Below, piece after piece: positions 24,610 through 35,383 of a DNA stretch of 64,000 nucleotides (position 1 is its first letter; every line of letters begins with the position of its first letter). The notes below the pieces were generated by a model. That model did no database searches. It was not told where the DNA came from and saw nothing but the letters and a program-made list of their open reading frames with translations. This stretch comes from Ceratobasidium sp. AG-K (taxonomy: Eukaryota > Basidiomycota > Agaricomycetes > Cantharellales > Ceratobasidiaceae), in contig JAWNGF010000005.1 of NCBI GenBank assembly GCA_037039685.1, positions 1,736,001 through 1,800,000 on the forward strand, written 5' to 3'. Made by a program: the position numbers and the translations under genes.

Positions 24610-25616
24610 TGAAGACAGTCAATAAAGCTAGCTCGTAAATGTACGGATATGAGATCAAGTGCTTGTAGTGGAGGCCCACAACCTGTGTAGCATTATATAT
24701 ACTCGACCAGAGGTTGAAGTTTTGGGCACCGAACGCGCTCTTCTTCGGGGGTGGCTACACAGACCTGAGGAATTCAAGTATGCAAAAGCTCTATTCGACC
24801 ACGAAAATCATTGGGAGAATCCCAGTCAGGCAGCACTTGGCTGATGAGCCTACCCTTTACATGATTTTTTTTTTGATACTACCTCAAACAGTCAAGCATT
24901 CCGGGGCCGTCTCTCGGTGCATTGCACCAACCAAAGACCATCTCAAACCGAGGATCCCTCGGCCTCACCTTGGCAATCTAGAGTTACCCCTCGCAGTGAA
25001 TCAGGAGCGAGCGTCCAGTAAGCTTTGAGCGCTTAAGGCCACTGAAGTGACCACCACCGTTGATCCCTCGGTTGAGGCTTACGGACAGCTAAAAATATCA
25101 ATGGGCCTATTTTATGTTACTGTATTTAAATAAGTGCTAGCTGTAATCAAAGTGCTCGCCTCGCTGAGGCAATTCGAACGGTAGCAGTATCGTGCCATTT
25201 TACCCCAAACCGACTGAGATACCCTTGCCACAATTGCAAAATACCATGTATGCGCCCTACGTATATTCGATTTTGACCGTATTGGTGTTATGGTTTTTTG
25301 AATGGGTAGCTTATTACACACATTTGATCCATTGATTACCTGTATGTTGTCCACAATACAACACTGGAGCACAAGCCTACCCTAGGCCCGGCCCGTTCCA
25401 ACTGGATGATCAGTGGTTCCACGAATGGCTTCACCGTCACCGATTTGATTACACTAGCGGATGTGTCAAAACCGCATCCAGAACCGCGGTTTCCAACAGA
25501 TCAGGACGGGTATGATTCCGACTTGCACAACCTTGAGCTGCCTCATGAGGCGTTTTGCAGTGGAGGGGATTAGTTCGTGCCTTGTATTGATAGCTCCCCC
25601 GCTGAGATGGATACCA
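24610..25616. other. Intergenic, no recognised gene
   Basis: No gene supported. Short open stretches at 24659-25028 have no motif. The left end should carry the promoter of the minus-strand GTPase that starts at 24609. Confidence 0.45.
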
Positions 25617-25740
25617 AGCTCGATCAAGAGGCGCTGTGATCAACCTAGAATGAAAGTGTATTGAGATGAGTGAAATGGCACTGCAATCAACGGAAAGGTA
25701 CTCGCACGAATGAAAAGGCACTGCGATTAGGGACAAGATA
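25617..25740. repeat. Degenerate short tandem repeat
   Basis: Three or more imperfect copies of a motif resembling GARTGAAAnGGCACTGCRATnA occur in succession (around 25650, 25670 and 25710), each 30-40 bp long with drift between copies. The number of copies and exact borders cannot be set by eye. Confidence 0.4.
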
Positions 25741-27609
25741 CAATATCAGTGTGAAATAGATCTGAGGTCACTGAGAGGACCAGAGGTGCCCATAGTATCC
25801 AACGGCCTAGACGACGGGCTCGGGTTCTTGATCGTACCACAAAAATGGGGTGGAGCCAACGAGCGCCGCTAAAGGGCGCTAGATGAACGGAATGAACCGG
25901 TACACCTCACGACCAGTTCCCCGGAGAGCCCGGGATTTTCTCATAAGCTCACAGGAATTTCTGAGGCCCTGGAAAGCAGTAAGAGAAAATCTGAGTTTCG
26001 TCGATGACCATGGTTTGGGTCGCCATCGGGTTCATGATATGGCATAGCCGACCATGGCACGGGAGCACAACCATCACGTGCTTTTGATGATTGAGTGCAC
26101 CATAATTCAAAAATCTTTAGTGGTACAACCTCAAGTCGCTTTGCGTCGTATTGTAAGGTGTGCACCGCGGTGTTACCAAGATTCTGGACCTCGAGTGACT
26201 GGTACAAAGATGAACATACATTATGATCATATGTTGAGGAGTCGCGACATCCATAATTAGATCTCCCGGGAGCAAATGAATCTTTAATCAGAAGACTTTG
26301 GATGGAGTGGCTATTAGCCGCTTGCGCATCATGTTTGGTGAACGGCTAAGCGCCCGGCGCTACCAGGGTAACATTCCTCTTTGAGTGTATCACGCTTGGA
26401 GAAACTGGGCGTGGCCCATTTGTCTTCTTCGCATTTCGTACATTTCGACAACGTATTATGAAGGCTGGACCGACATATCATCCTCACCTACTAGATGATA
26501 TTGACCTCCTTCTCAAGGCAAGCTGTTCTGCCCAATGTAACCGAACCCTTGTCTGACACCGAGATAGCGACACGCAGCACCTCCAGAAGCCATGCAGGCT
26601 CGTGAAATATTGATAAAACAAGTGCAAAACTCGATTGTTCAAGCATTTGGGAATCAATACCATGTCATCGATCTCACTATTAATCGGGCACACGCCGTTC
26701 TTACCAAGATGAAAATCGAGTTGGCTGTTGTGGTGCGTTTTTTCCATTTTCTAGGGGAAAATACAAACTTAAGCGTTCCGAAGGATTTTCGAACTCCCGA
26801 TGGAGCACTTCCACCTATAATTGTCACCCCGTGGGTTCAGCACCTGATTTTGCCCGCCATACCTTGACCTTGGGCTTAGTAAATTAGTCTCTGCGCTCCG
26901 AGGACTCAGCCTTCAAGCAATCTCGGACCCGTCTACAGCACGCACATCCGGTCTCCAGCTGTCTGTGTCCCCATCCGCATCGCCGTCTACGCCAACCAAG
27001 CTTCTTCCGGGTCTTGAATTGAACATAAATTATTCTCTTCCGTTTGTTTTAACGCGACTAGGTCTATTCAAATGTTATTTCGCTATCCATCCTAATCTTC
27101 CTGCCTTGTTTGCCACTACTCGGCTCTGGCTCGAGTCCCACTCACTGTCGGCCATCTTACCAACCAGTCTGGCGTCGCTGTGCATAAGCTATCTTCAGGT
27201 GCGTTCCCCTCTCCTCCACCAAGGAAGATCTAAATCCACAGCTCGTAGATCAATTTTGGTCTGCCAAATCTTCAACGTTCTGAGGTTGTCGGCGGCACCA
27301 GACATGACGAATTGTCCGCCGCATTCCAGAACGAGGTTCTACAATGGAGAGTTAACCCCTTACCGTTGAGCGATCTCCTGCTTGGCTGGTTTCGGTTCGT
27401 GTCTTCCGGTAATTATACATCTCAGAAAATTGATCTGGCCAAACTTAGGTACTTTGGTCGTCGCTTCCGCCCCAAGCAAACTATTATCTCGATCAAGGAC
27501 GGCGGGTTGATGAATTCACCCAACACTAGTTCGGGCCTACGTATCGCCGACCCGTTCTCCAAAAATCATGTGCGCTCCTCGTCTCTACTAGATCGTTGTT
27601 AGAAGAGAA
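25741..27609. other. Gap before the nucleotidyltransferase; one unassigned 91-codon frame
   Basis: An ATG-started open frame of 91 codons (26592-26867, plus strand, MQAREILIKQVQNSIVQAFG) has no family I recognise. Between about 27310 and 27560 the plus strand is open and protein-like (DLAKLRYFGRRFRPKQTIIS, GLRIADPFSKNH) and could be an upstream exon of the Cid1-type gene, joined over a 61-bp intron (GTGCGC...TTGGCAG) to codons beginning THVPLSP. I did not extend the gene that far because no start codon could be placed with confidence. Confidence 0.4.
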
Positions 27610-29715
27610 ATGACTAACATCCGTTGGCAGACCCACGTTCCCTTGTCCCCAGCAGACACCGCTCGCTTCATCAATCTCGCCAAGACGGCAGGAGACACAC
27701 TCGAAAAGTCCCGCCCGCTAAGAGAGGCATTTGGACCAGGATTACCAAGCGTAAAGCCCCCACGGATAGACGTCGATCCGGGACTGGTCAAGCAGATATG
27801 GGATATGTACGAGGCGAGTATCCCATTTTGACGTTTGATGCCTTGGGTTTTATCTGACCTAATGCAACTCGTTAGGCTAGTCAACCAAGTTCGCACACGC
27901 TCCATAGTCGCCGCAAGATTATCCAGAAGATTAACAACCTGATCGCCGAGAACTTTGGTGATTCGTACAAGGTCTTGCAGTTTGGGAGTACCGGTTACGG
28001 GGTTGACTCGGATGGAAGCGATTTGGACCTTATGATTCAAGTGCGTATCTAGTCGGACGACTCCATCTCAGCCACAGCTAATATGCTTTTATTCGTTCAG
28101 GATAATGCACGCCCTCGGGGTTTCCCTCCAAATGTCCAGCTTTCAGGTAGGATAATCTGCATACCGCGTATTCAAACTTCTGACTCGCTCTCATATAGCC
28201 GCGTATGATGTTCGGTATGTTGTCCCGCTCTTATTTCCTGCAGGGATCTTATGTGTACCTTAGGACCCTGGGGAAGATACTTCGCAAAAATGGGTTTGCA
28301 GACATCTTTGCTATCCCTACCGCCTCTGTACCTATAGGTTGGTCTATCCCTTCACGACCCATACTGCCACTGATTTTTTCTAGTCAAATGCCGAGATCGG
28401 TATACCAACATCAAAATCGACATTAATTGCAACGAGCTCCTCGGTCTGCGAAACACAGAACTCTTGTCCCACTACTGCGACTTGTACGAACCCCTCCGCC
28501 CACTCATATTTTTCCTTAAACGCTGGGCACGGTCCTATGGCCTGAACGACCCAAGCGCCCAAACAGGCCCACCCGGATTTAGCAGTTATTGCTTGGCGTT
28601 GATGACGGTTTCGTATCTTCAGGTTTGTCCCTTCTAGCATCTGATATATATATTGTAACCGCGTGGACAGATGAGGGGGGTCTTGCCTTCGGTCCAAGCT
28701 CGATTCAACGGTATGCCCGCGGATCGCGATCACGACGGCACATGGATGCGGGTCAAGGGAAAGCCTCCGTTGTGGTGTGATACGAGATGGGAACCTGTCC
28801 CCAACTGGAGAGGGAAGGATTGCCCATTGGAGGAGGCGGTCTGCGGGTGGTTCAGGTGAGTTTGGGCTCTGTGGGCCGAGGCCAAAAACTGATATGGCTG
28901 TTGTAGGTTTTGGGGTACGGAGATTGATTATGCGCGAACGGGGGTCGACATTCGACTGGGTGGCACGATTGAGCGACAGGGTGTGGAATTGCAGAGCGCG
29001 CCCACCGGAAAGAAGGCTCGAAAGAAAAAGGGGGATAGCGTGGCTAGTGCCGCGGCTGTCAAGGCTATCGTCGAGGGAGGCGCAGCTGCATCACAAGGCC
29101 CGGGTCTTCAAGTCCCCGAAAACGGTGCAAACGCGAACGGGTCGGGCCAGGTTAGCGAGGACGATCGATCCTCGGCTCAGCCAAGTCGAACACAGAGTCC
29201 GTCGATTGCGACAGTTGCCGACCCGGTATGTTACATGGAGGCAGTAACCAAGGTGAAACTGATGGTTTGGGCAGGAAGCACACATGGCTGAAGAGGAACT
29301 GCAAGACCTTCACGCCGAGATTGATAGCATACCCATTGTGAATGGCAAGGTTGAAGAGGATCGTCATCCTGCGCTCTGGAAAATGCACAAGATGTTGGTT
29401 GCCGATCCGTTTATTCGCGTCAAGGTCCGTATATGCACGCCATGTTGAGTGATTGATTTGACATGGTGTTTGTAGAACGTCGCTGGCAACGTCGCTCAGT
29501 CTCAGGTTGAACTATTTCGAATGAACTGTCAGCGCGCGTCGGAAGCGCTCGAGGCCGGACTTCCCCTCGCCCGAATAATGGGTGACTTGGCGCCAGACCC
29601 GCCCAGTACTAGTGCCGGAATGCAACCTGCATTCGGAGGTGGCCAACCCCGAGGGAGAGGAGGTCACCGTGGAGGAAGAGGCAGAGGCCGAGGCGGTCGG
29701 GGAAGAGGCGATTGA
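27610..29715 (+). CDS. Cid1-type nucleotidyltransferase (non-canonical poly(A) polymerase / uridylyltransferase)
   Basis: Cid1/Trf4-like enzymes add A or U tails to RNA 3' ends. Taken from ATG 27610 (MTNIRWQTHVPLSPADTARF), though an upstream exon is possible. The catalytic core is clear: YKVLQFGSTGYGVDSDGSDL followed by DLMIQ supplies the GS signature and the two metal-binding Asp residues (about 27966-28039), and the third is in TNIKIDINCNELLGLRNTEL (about 28407-28460). The PAP-associated part follows (RPLIFFLKRWARSYGLNDPS; GFSSYCLALMTVSYLQ), then PLEEAVCGWFRFWGTEIDYA. The C-terminus is a Gly/Arg-rich RGG tail (about 29640-29712), typical of RNA binding. Exons join in phase; the intron at 27814-27875 needs a GC donor. 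Adenylation versus uridylation cannot be told from the sequence. Confidence 0.87.
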
Positions 29716-30051
29716 TGTAAGCATTTGATGGGGTTTGATGTTGTCCAAATCAGGGTTGAATATGCGTCATGTACGTCACATGTTTGTCCCAAATGCAACA
29801 GTTGGATCCGGAAATACCAAGGGTGACATTTTCCAGAGCTGTGATTGGCGATCGGGATCGACACCTACGCTAGCTCGGTTGCTCAGGGCGGACGCGTCAC
29901 TTGGCAAGTTGAATCTTCGTACCGACCATCATCTCTGCTCTGCTCTTTCATCATCTACGCTGAATGATGTGTGTCGACGATTGCAGTCCAGCGTGGTGAG
30001 TACACGGAGATCAGCTGTTGAAATATCTAACTCGGGATTAGCATCTCACTG
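29716..30051. other. Short intergenic gap
   Basis: About 340 bp between two plus-strand genes. Nothing recognised; it should hold the terminator of the nucleotidyltransferase gene and the promoter of the F-box-like gene. Confidence 0.5.
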
Positions 30052-31212
30052 ATGCCAAATGAGGTACTCGAGCTCATCGCATCTCAATTAGTCCTCACCT
30101 TCAAAGACGTCATTTCTCTCTCCTCGACTTCGAAGCGAATACACGAGGCCACCTCGTTCCTCATATCACCGCCTCTGGAGATAGAAAATTTGGACGAGTC
30201 AGATAGCACGTATCCCAGGTCGGGACTCTCAAGGTCCGCTTCTCCGACTGATCTTCAAAGTGTAAACACTCACTTTTCACAGAGCGGCAGTTATCAATGT
30301 ACCATTCACGCTTTCAGACTCGCAGTCACAGAGCAACCAGCTACAGAAACTACTCGCTCGAACTCCCCGTCTGCGCTATCTCGCCATCTCCCGTCCACCC
30401 CTCGACCCTTCAGAAGCTACTTCTCGCTGGGAACCTTCTCGCTCCAAAACATCAACCCATCCCTTTCCACTTCGATCCTCGCACTTTCAATCCCCGAGTT
30501 CGTCGTACCTTGATGACCTTACACATCTCGAACTATGCGACCTAAGCGTACACCCCATGCTTCTTAGTCGGCTCGCTCGCCTAACCCATCTCAAGCTGTC
30601 TGTGAGCGGACACCAAGATGCGTACCGACCGTGCGAGGTGCTCAGCATTATTTCGTTTGCGAAACAATGTCGTCTGGTGGCGTTTGAAGTTGGGCTGCAC
30701 GCCGTGGTCGAACAAAGGGACCGAACGAGTGTTGTACGGGCATGTGTAGACGCGTGGCCTGGGTTGCGAACGCTTAGCTTGTTTAGCGTCGGGCCAGAAG
30801 CAAAGGTCCCGAGTTTGAGCGACCAGTGGGCGAGACCAGAGGTGAGTAGCTCAGGATAGGTTTCCCAGGAGACGAGTCTCACAGGTGCTTCTAGTCGGTC
30901 GCCGAATCGGCCAAAGAATTGGCGACTATCCTACAACAATGTCCTCGGATTGCCATGCTTTCCGTCCCGCTCGCTGTGCCAGACGTCTCCTCGACTACGG
31001 CGCTTGCCAACATCTTCCGCGCCACTTGCCCCGCCCTCGAATCCTTTCGGTGTTTAATACCAACAGCATCCAAGTCGAGTACAAGACCATTCGTAGAGTC
31101 GTACGAAGTGGTGAGGTGTATACGAACTGGGGCCGACGAGTGGGTATGCGAAAAGGAGGCGAATCGGCCAAAGGCGGGCAGGATATTTGGTATGATAAAT
31201 GAAATGTGTTAG
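30052..31212 (+). CDS. F-box-like protein with degenerate leucine-rich C-terminus
   Basis: Probable substrate-selecting subunit of an SCF ubiquitin ligase. ATG 30052 opens with MPNEVLELIASQLVLTFKDV and continues ISLSSTSKRIHEATSFLI, the F-box pattern (P-x-E-[LIV]...L...D[LIV]..[LIV]S.[TS]S+R). A likely intron (about 30222-30285, GTCGGG...TTCACAG) leads in phase into AVINVPFTLSDSQ and LLARTPRLRYLAISRPPLDP, then YLDDLTHLELCDLSVHPMLL and LSRLARLTHLKLSVSG (LRR-like strands). A second intron (about 30841-30894) joins SVAESAKELATILQQCPRIA and a final Cys/Arg-containing exon ending NEMC at 31212. The continuous alternative frame of the second exon lacks leucine periodicity and was rejected. It is not closely similar to the F-box gene at 42.5-44.2 kb. 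Confidence 0.65.
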
Positions 31213-31479
31213 TAGGTCAATGAGCATGAAGACACGGACGCTACGTTAATTACATCTTGTATATACCCTCCAAAATTATGACCACGAGAGCGTCTCGCCA
31301 TGCCATCGAGTCCGAGCAAACAACGACAAACAAAATCTTAATTTCGTCTCACAACACAACTGGCTCAACGAGTGACATTTATTTCTTCAGTACACTAATG
31401 ATACAGCCTATAAATACACATCCGGCTAGGAAATCTTTTGCGCGATTGCTTCCGGTACCACTAGATATGGAGTCTGAAG

Positions 31480-33236
31480 TTATTGACTAAATTCCATGTT
31501 CGATCTGGTGAATGATCCATGGCGGGGTTCAGGTGTCGTTACCCGGATGCTAGTAGTCGAAGAGCTCGAGCAATCTCCACTTTTGGAACGACGACGCATC
31601 TGGAACATTCCTGCAACCTTGGACCCCAAGTCGGACCGGCTCGCAGACAAAACCAATTCTGTGAACGAGCGTCTTTCCGGAATTTGTGCTCCACTTGCCG
31701 CAGCTTGTTCGGTGACGCGTTTAGCTTGCTCTCGTAGCATTTGCCTCGCTTGTGAAGTCTCTCCAACTTTGCGCAACTTATTGGCGAGCAGTTTGGTGGT
31801 TGGTTCATCCATTGTCCGAAGCGTGGGCGGCGGCGGAGGACAGAGCAAAGTGCTTCCAACGCTATTATCCCTGATACTAGAAGTTCGTTCCAGCGTCGAG
31901 GCTAAAATTGGCTTGGAGCAACTCGTGTGGGCTTAGCTCCCCTCAGTCATTCGAGGTGCGCGAATGATGCCGTCGCCTTCCGCTGTGGCTCCCTTGATTG
32001 GAAGGAGGTTCTGGGTCCGTCCACTCATCGTAATGCGGAGCCACTCCATCAAGTGCGTTGCCCGGATGTGATCTTGCCCATCCATCTCATCACAATCCAT
32101 TTCATCCACCCTCGGTGCGCTGGTGGCGACTTCAGATTGGGATGAAGAGATAGGGACAAACTACTGTGATTGTGAGTGGAGCTCCACACAGACTTTAGCC
32201 TCACTCACTTTTTCGCTGTGCATCATAACGTAACTCCTCTCCACCATGCGTGGTGTTCGCACAACACTGGACTCGCAACCCTTCACCGTCATGGGTGCGC
32301 GAATGATGCTTGTCGACCCAGAAGCAGGGCTCATTGCGTAGCTCGCTTTCATCATGCGTGGGGCGCGCATGATTTCGGGTTCTTCCATGATTGCATAGCT
32401 CCGCTTCGTTGCCCTTGGAGCATGATCTACGTTATTGGATTCCGTTCTCGGCTTAGAGTTGGGAGCCACCTACTCGAAGGGTGAGCAAAGTTTGGCATGG
32501 GTGGCTATCTGACTTACCCCTGAATCATGGATCGTCTCAATGCCCTTCTGGAACACGCAGGGTGCCTTCATTTGGCATTGGACGGTGATTCGACTGTCCT
32601 GGGCAGCACCAGTCATATCCTCGGTCACGGAGCTCCCAGATGCCCCCCTCTCTCGACGCAGACGAACAGACACCATTCGACTCTCGAGTCTCAGTGCCTC
32701 TACTAGGGATCCCAACTCTATTTTCAGTGGAGTAATCCTTCGCCCGTCCTCTTCGTTGTTGATCTCTTGGACGGAAGGTGGTTGAAGTGGGATCATGGGT
32801 AACTCAGAGACCAAGGCTGGGATTCTCTCTTGAGGGTTTTGAAGGAGCTCGAGTTTATGAATTCGAGCAAGCTCGTTTCGGGGAGGATGGGGGAAACCGG
32901 ACAAGGAGATCGAGTCTCCTGTCTCGGTGGCTGACCCTGAGTAGGAGACTTGAGGATGATCTGAGAGCTGGCGCTCGAATGTGGGTAACACGCCAAGTTC
33001 CTGTTTGAATTTAACGACCGGCAATATGTGAGTAGAGAGGAGACATACCGGAGAGTCGAGCTTGCTGATGCTGATGGAAGCTGCCAACGCTTGGATGCCC
33101 CTCTGATTCAGGGCGAAGTGGGTCTGAGTGCAGGGCTAAGCGTCGCATACAAGTCAGTGGACAAACGAGAGGGCAAGGAAAGTCTACCCGCCTCCGAGAC
33201 AACCGCCGGTAGAACATGGTTGGTGATGGTGGACAT
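31480..33236 (-). CDS. Protein of unknown function with repeated RAPRM motifs
   Basis: Starts at ATG 33236 (MSTITNHVLPAVVSEA); an intron of about 50 bp leads to HFALNQRGIQALAASISISK and, after another intron, to a 170-residue exon (ELGVLPTFERQLSDHPQVSY ... LKIELGSLVEALRLESRMVS). The next exon (about 32470-32161) carries a repeated motif: HAPRATKRSYAI, MRAPRMMKASYAM, IRAPMTVKGCE, VRTPRMVERSYVM; a further IIRAPRMTEGS is encoded near 31935-31965. The last exon (about 31850-31480) has TKLLANKLRKVGETSQARQM and a Ser/Arg-rich tail ending MEFSQ. The splice path between 32160 and 31850 is unsettled. No known domain recognised; the protein is largely polar and probably disordered. Confidence 0.5.
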
Positions 33237-34220
33237 GGTGTGTTCGACGGTTGCTTGAATGCTCGAGTGCACGGCTGCTAGAGGAACTTGTGTTCTCTTA
33301 CCGGACTGTGACTGACACTCCGGCCTTTATGAGTTTAGCTCCCACCAAGAAAACAAACCTCGAAAACAAGTCAAAGGCCAAAACATGTGATCTTAAACGG
33401 TGCGAGGTCAGGTAAGCGGGATTTGTTTGGCTCAGTCCCGCGTTAGGTAATAGTATGATTACCCGTTTTGGTAAACTTTGCGTCCGTCACAATCTTGCGG
33501 GAGTAGTCGGATATATTGTGACTTAATTAGATGCCGACGGCACCCGAGAGTGCATGACGTTGACGTAGTTGCCCTTCGTTTCTAGTGCCGTACGAACATA
33601 TACTTAGATGTTTGAGTACTGCCCAACGATATGATGAAACATGTAGGAGTGCACCTGCCAGACAAATTTAGATAGGCTGAAGGACAACCCGCCAAGCCGC
33701 CCAACGCAGCCAAGTTGAATTGCAATTCTTGATGCTGTGCCGCAGCAAAACACAAGGAAGAACCCCAAATCATCGTGAAGCGAGAGCAACACTCCCGCGG
33801 ATGTTTGTCGCGAGTAGTGTTGTCGGTTCTTTGCATGAGGCTCACTCGTCATCCAGCCGGATTCTATGCGGATGGCAATGTAAGTCCCTGGATATAATTA
33901 AGTGTTCCCCTAGTTTAGCTCGGTGCATGTTGATTGCGATAAAATGGGGGCTACACGTTACATGCTTCTCCTCGACTACGCCCAATGGCGCTCATCTTTC
34001 TGAGCTATTGTCTCAACACACCTCAAGTAGAGATGCATCTGTCCCGGCAAGTATATGCATGTTCTGACCCGTGGGGATCGAGGGTCGTCATTGCATCAAT
34101 AATTATTGATCTACTTTGGAATTGTGGACAAGCTCTGGGGTATTCGTGACGCCAATCGATTCCATTTCGAACCAAGCGAAGCTGAATCACCGAGTTCGAG
34201 CCCAAGTGGGGCAATGCGGG
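33237..34220. other. Divergent intergenic region
   Basis: Lies between the minus-strand RAPRM gene and the plus-strand two-exon gene at 34387, so it should contain both promoters. No coding sequence recognised; open stretches at 33582-34067 have no motif and no splice support. Confidence 0.45.
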
Positions 34221-34311
34221 TGACATCAGGTGACATCAGTATTTGGTCGTATTTGTAAGTGGGGTGAGTGGCGCAGTGTCGTCACCACCCCACTTCTCAG
34301 CGCGTATTTAA
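34221..34311 (+). promoter_or_regulatory. Tandem TGACATCA sites and TATA-like box upstream of the 78-residue gene
   Basis: TGACATCAGG is followed directly by TGACATCAGT (34221-34240), an exact repeat of an octamer one base away from the CRE/ATF palindrome TGACGTCA. A TATTTAA box lies at about 34305-34311, 76 bp before the ATG at 34387. bZIP binding is inferred from the motif only. Confidence 0.4.
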
Positions 34312-34386
34312 GATGGCGTGTGTCGCTCGGCGTCTAGACAACATCTCTACTCATCACTCGTACTCACCCAACCACTACACTCTAAA

Positions 34387-34679
34387 ATGGCTGCGACCAC
34401 TATGACGATGCCTTCGCACATCCAGAGTGGAACCGTCTATTACCCATCGCTCGACGCCTATAACTCAGCGATCTACGAATACACTCGTAAACAGTTCGTC
34501 CCCGCCCTCTTCCGGTCTCCGCGGTCTCTGAGACATTTGGCTCTTGCAGGTTCGAAGAAGCCGAACGTGAGGCTCGCCGACGTATCGAAAAGCGCAGCTC
34601 GTCGGGTCTCAAGTCCAGGTCCGCTCTTCGCATTCGTCTACCTAGACGCGGGCGTCTCGTACAAGCTTACCCATATTAA
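34387..34679 (+). CDS. Small basic helical protein, 78 residues, unknown function
   Basis: Two exons, 34387-34493 and 34550-34679, join in phase across a 56-bp intron (GTTCGT...TTGCAG) to give 237 nt including a TAA stop. The protein begins MAATTMTMPSHIQSGTVYYP and continues SLDAYNSAIYEYTRKQFEEA and EREARRRIEKRSSSGLKSRS, ending RRGRLVQAYPY. Splicing replaces a Pro/Ser/Leu-rich read-through with a charged amphipathic helix (FEEAEREARRRIEKR), which is why I prefer it to the unspliced 146-codon frame. The C-terminal part is strongly basic. No family recognised. A core promoter with tandem TGACATCA sites lies just upstream, suggesting a regulated gene. Confidence 0.55.
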
Positions 34680-35383
34680 ACTCCTACCCATGCCAACCCG
34701 TTCATTGCACCTACTTTATCACCCATGGCTCGTTGCATGCACTGTTGACCACCTGTAGACTCATTGCATTGTTTTGTTCTGACCATACTGTATCAATATC
34801 TTTAAATCCAAATTTCTTTTAATCGATCATACTCTAGACCTGGTTTGGTGCACGATGCCAACTACCGCTAGCAGCTCATCGCCCTGGTATGCGATCAAGG
34901 CTTGGAGTTTTCAGACCCTTGCTGGATGCATATATACGCCCATCCCTAGATGGGCAGAATCAAGCTCCACAACTCCGGTACACTCACACTGTGTAGCCCT
35001 ATTACTTATGAAGTGAAATTACCCAAGGTACATCCGCTATAATCAACTATATTCGAGGGACTAGTGCTGTCTTCCTATGCGCATCTTGATGTCCCGCGTG
35101 TCCCACCAGTAACCCCCTTTCAGAGTACTACGCCTTCGATGGTCTATGGATCGTACATAGCATTATAGAAACGGTATAAACAAGAGCAAGGGTAAAGCTA
35201 AAAGAGCGCCCCATTGTCCTATGTCACTCATACTAAGAATTGTCATCATCATGCTGTTACCCGGTAGAAGTCCAAACTCGAATGCAGCATCAGCTTATGG
35301 ACCACAATACCCCATAATTGCACGCGGATTCAGAGGGGTGGCTCATAAACTTGTTTTCTGCGTCGGCAAATACAATACGACTA
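34680..35383. other. Intergenic, no recognised gene
   Basis: Convergent gap between the small plus-strand gene and the minus-strand kinase. AT-rich with no motif seen. The short run GGTCGGTCGGTCGG near 35462 lies inside the neighbouring kinase exon rather than here. Confidence 0.5.
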
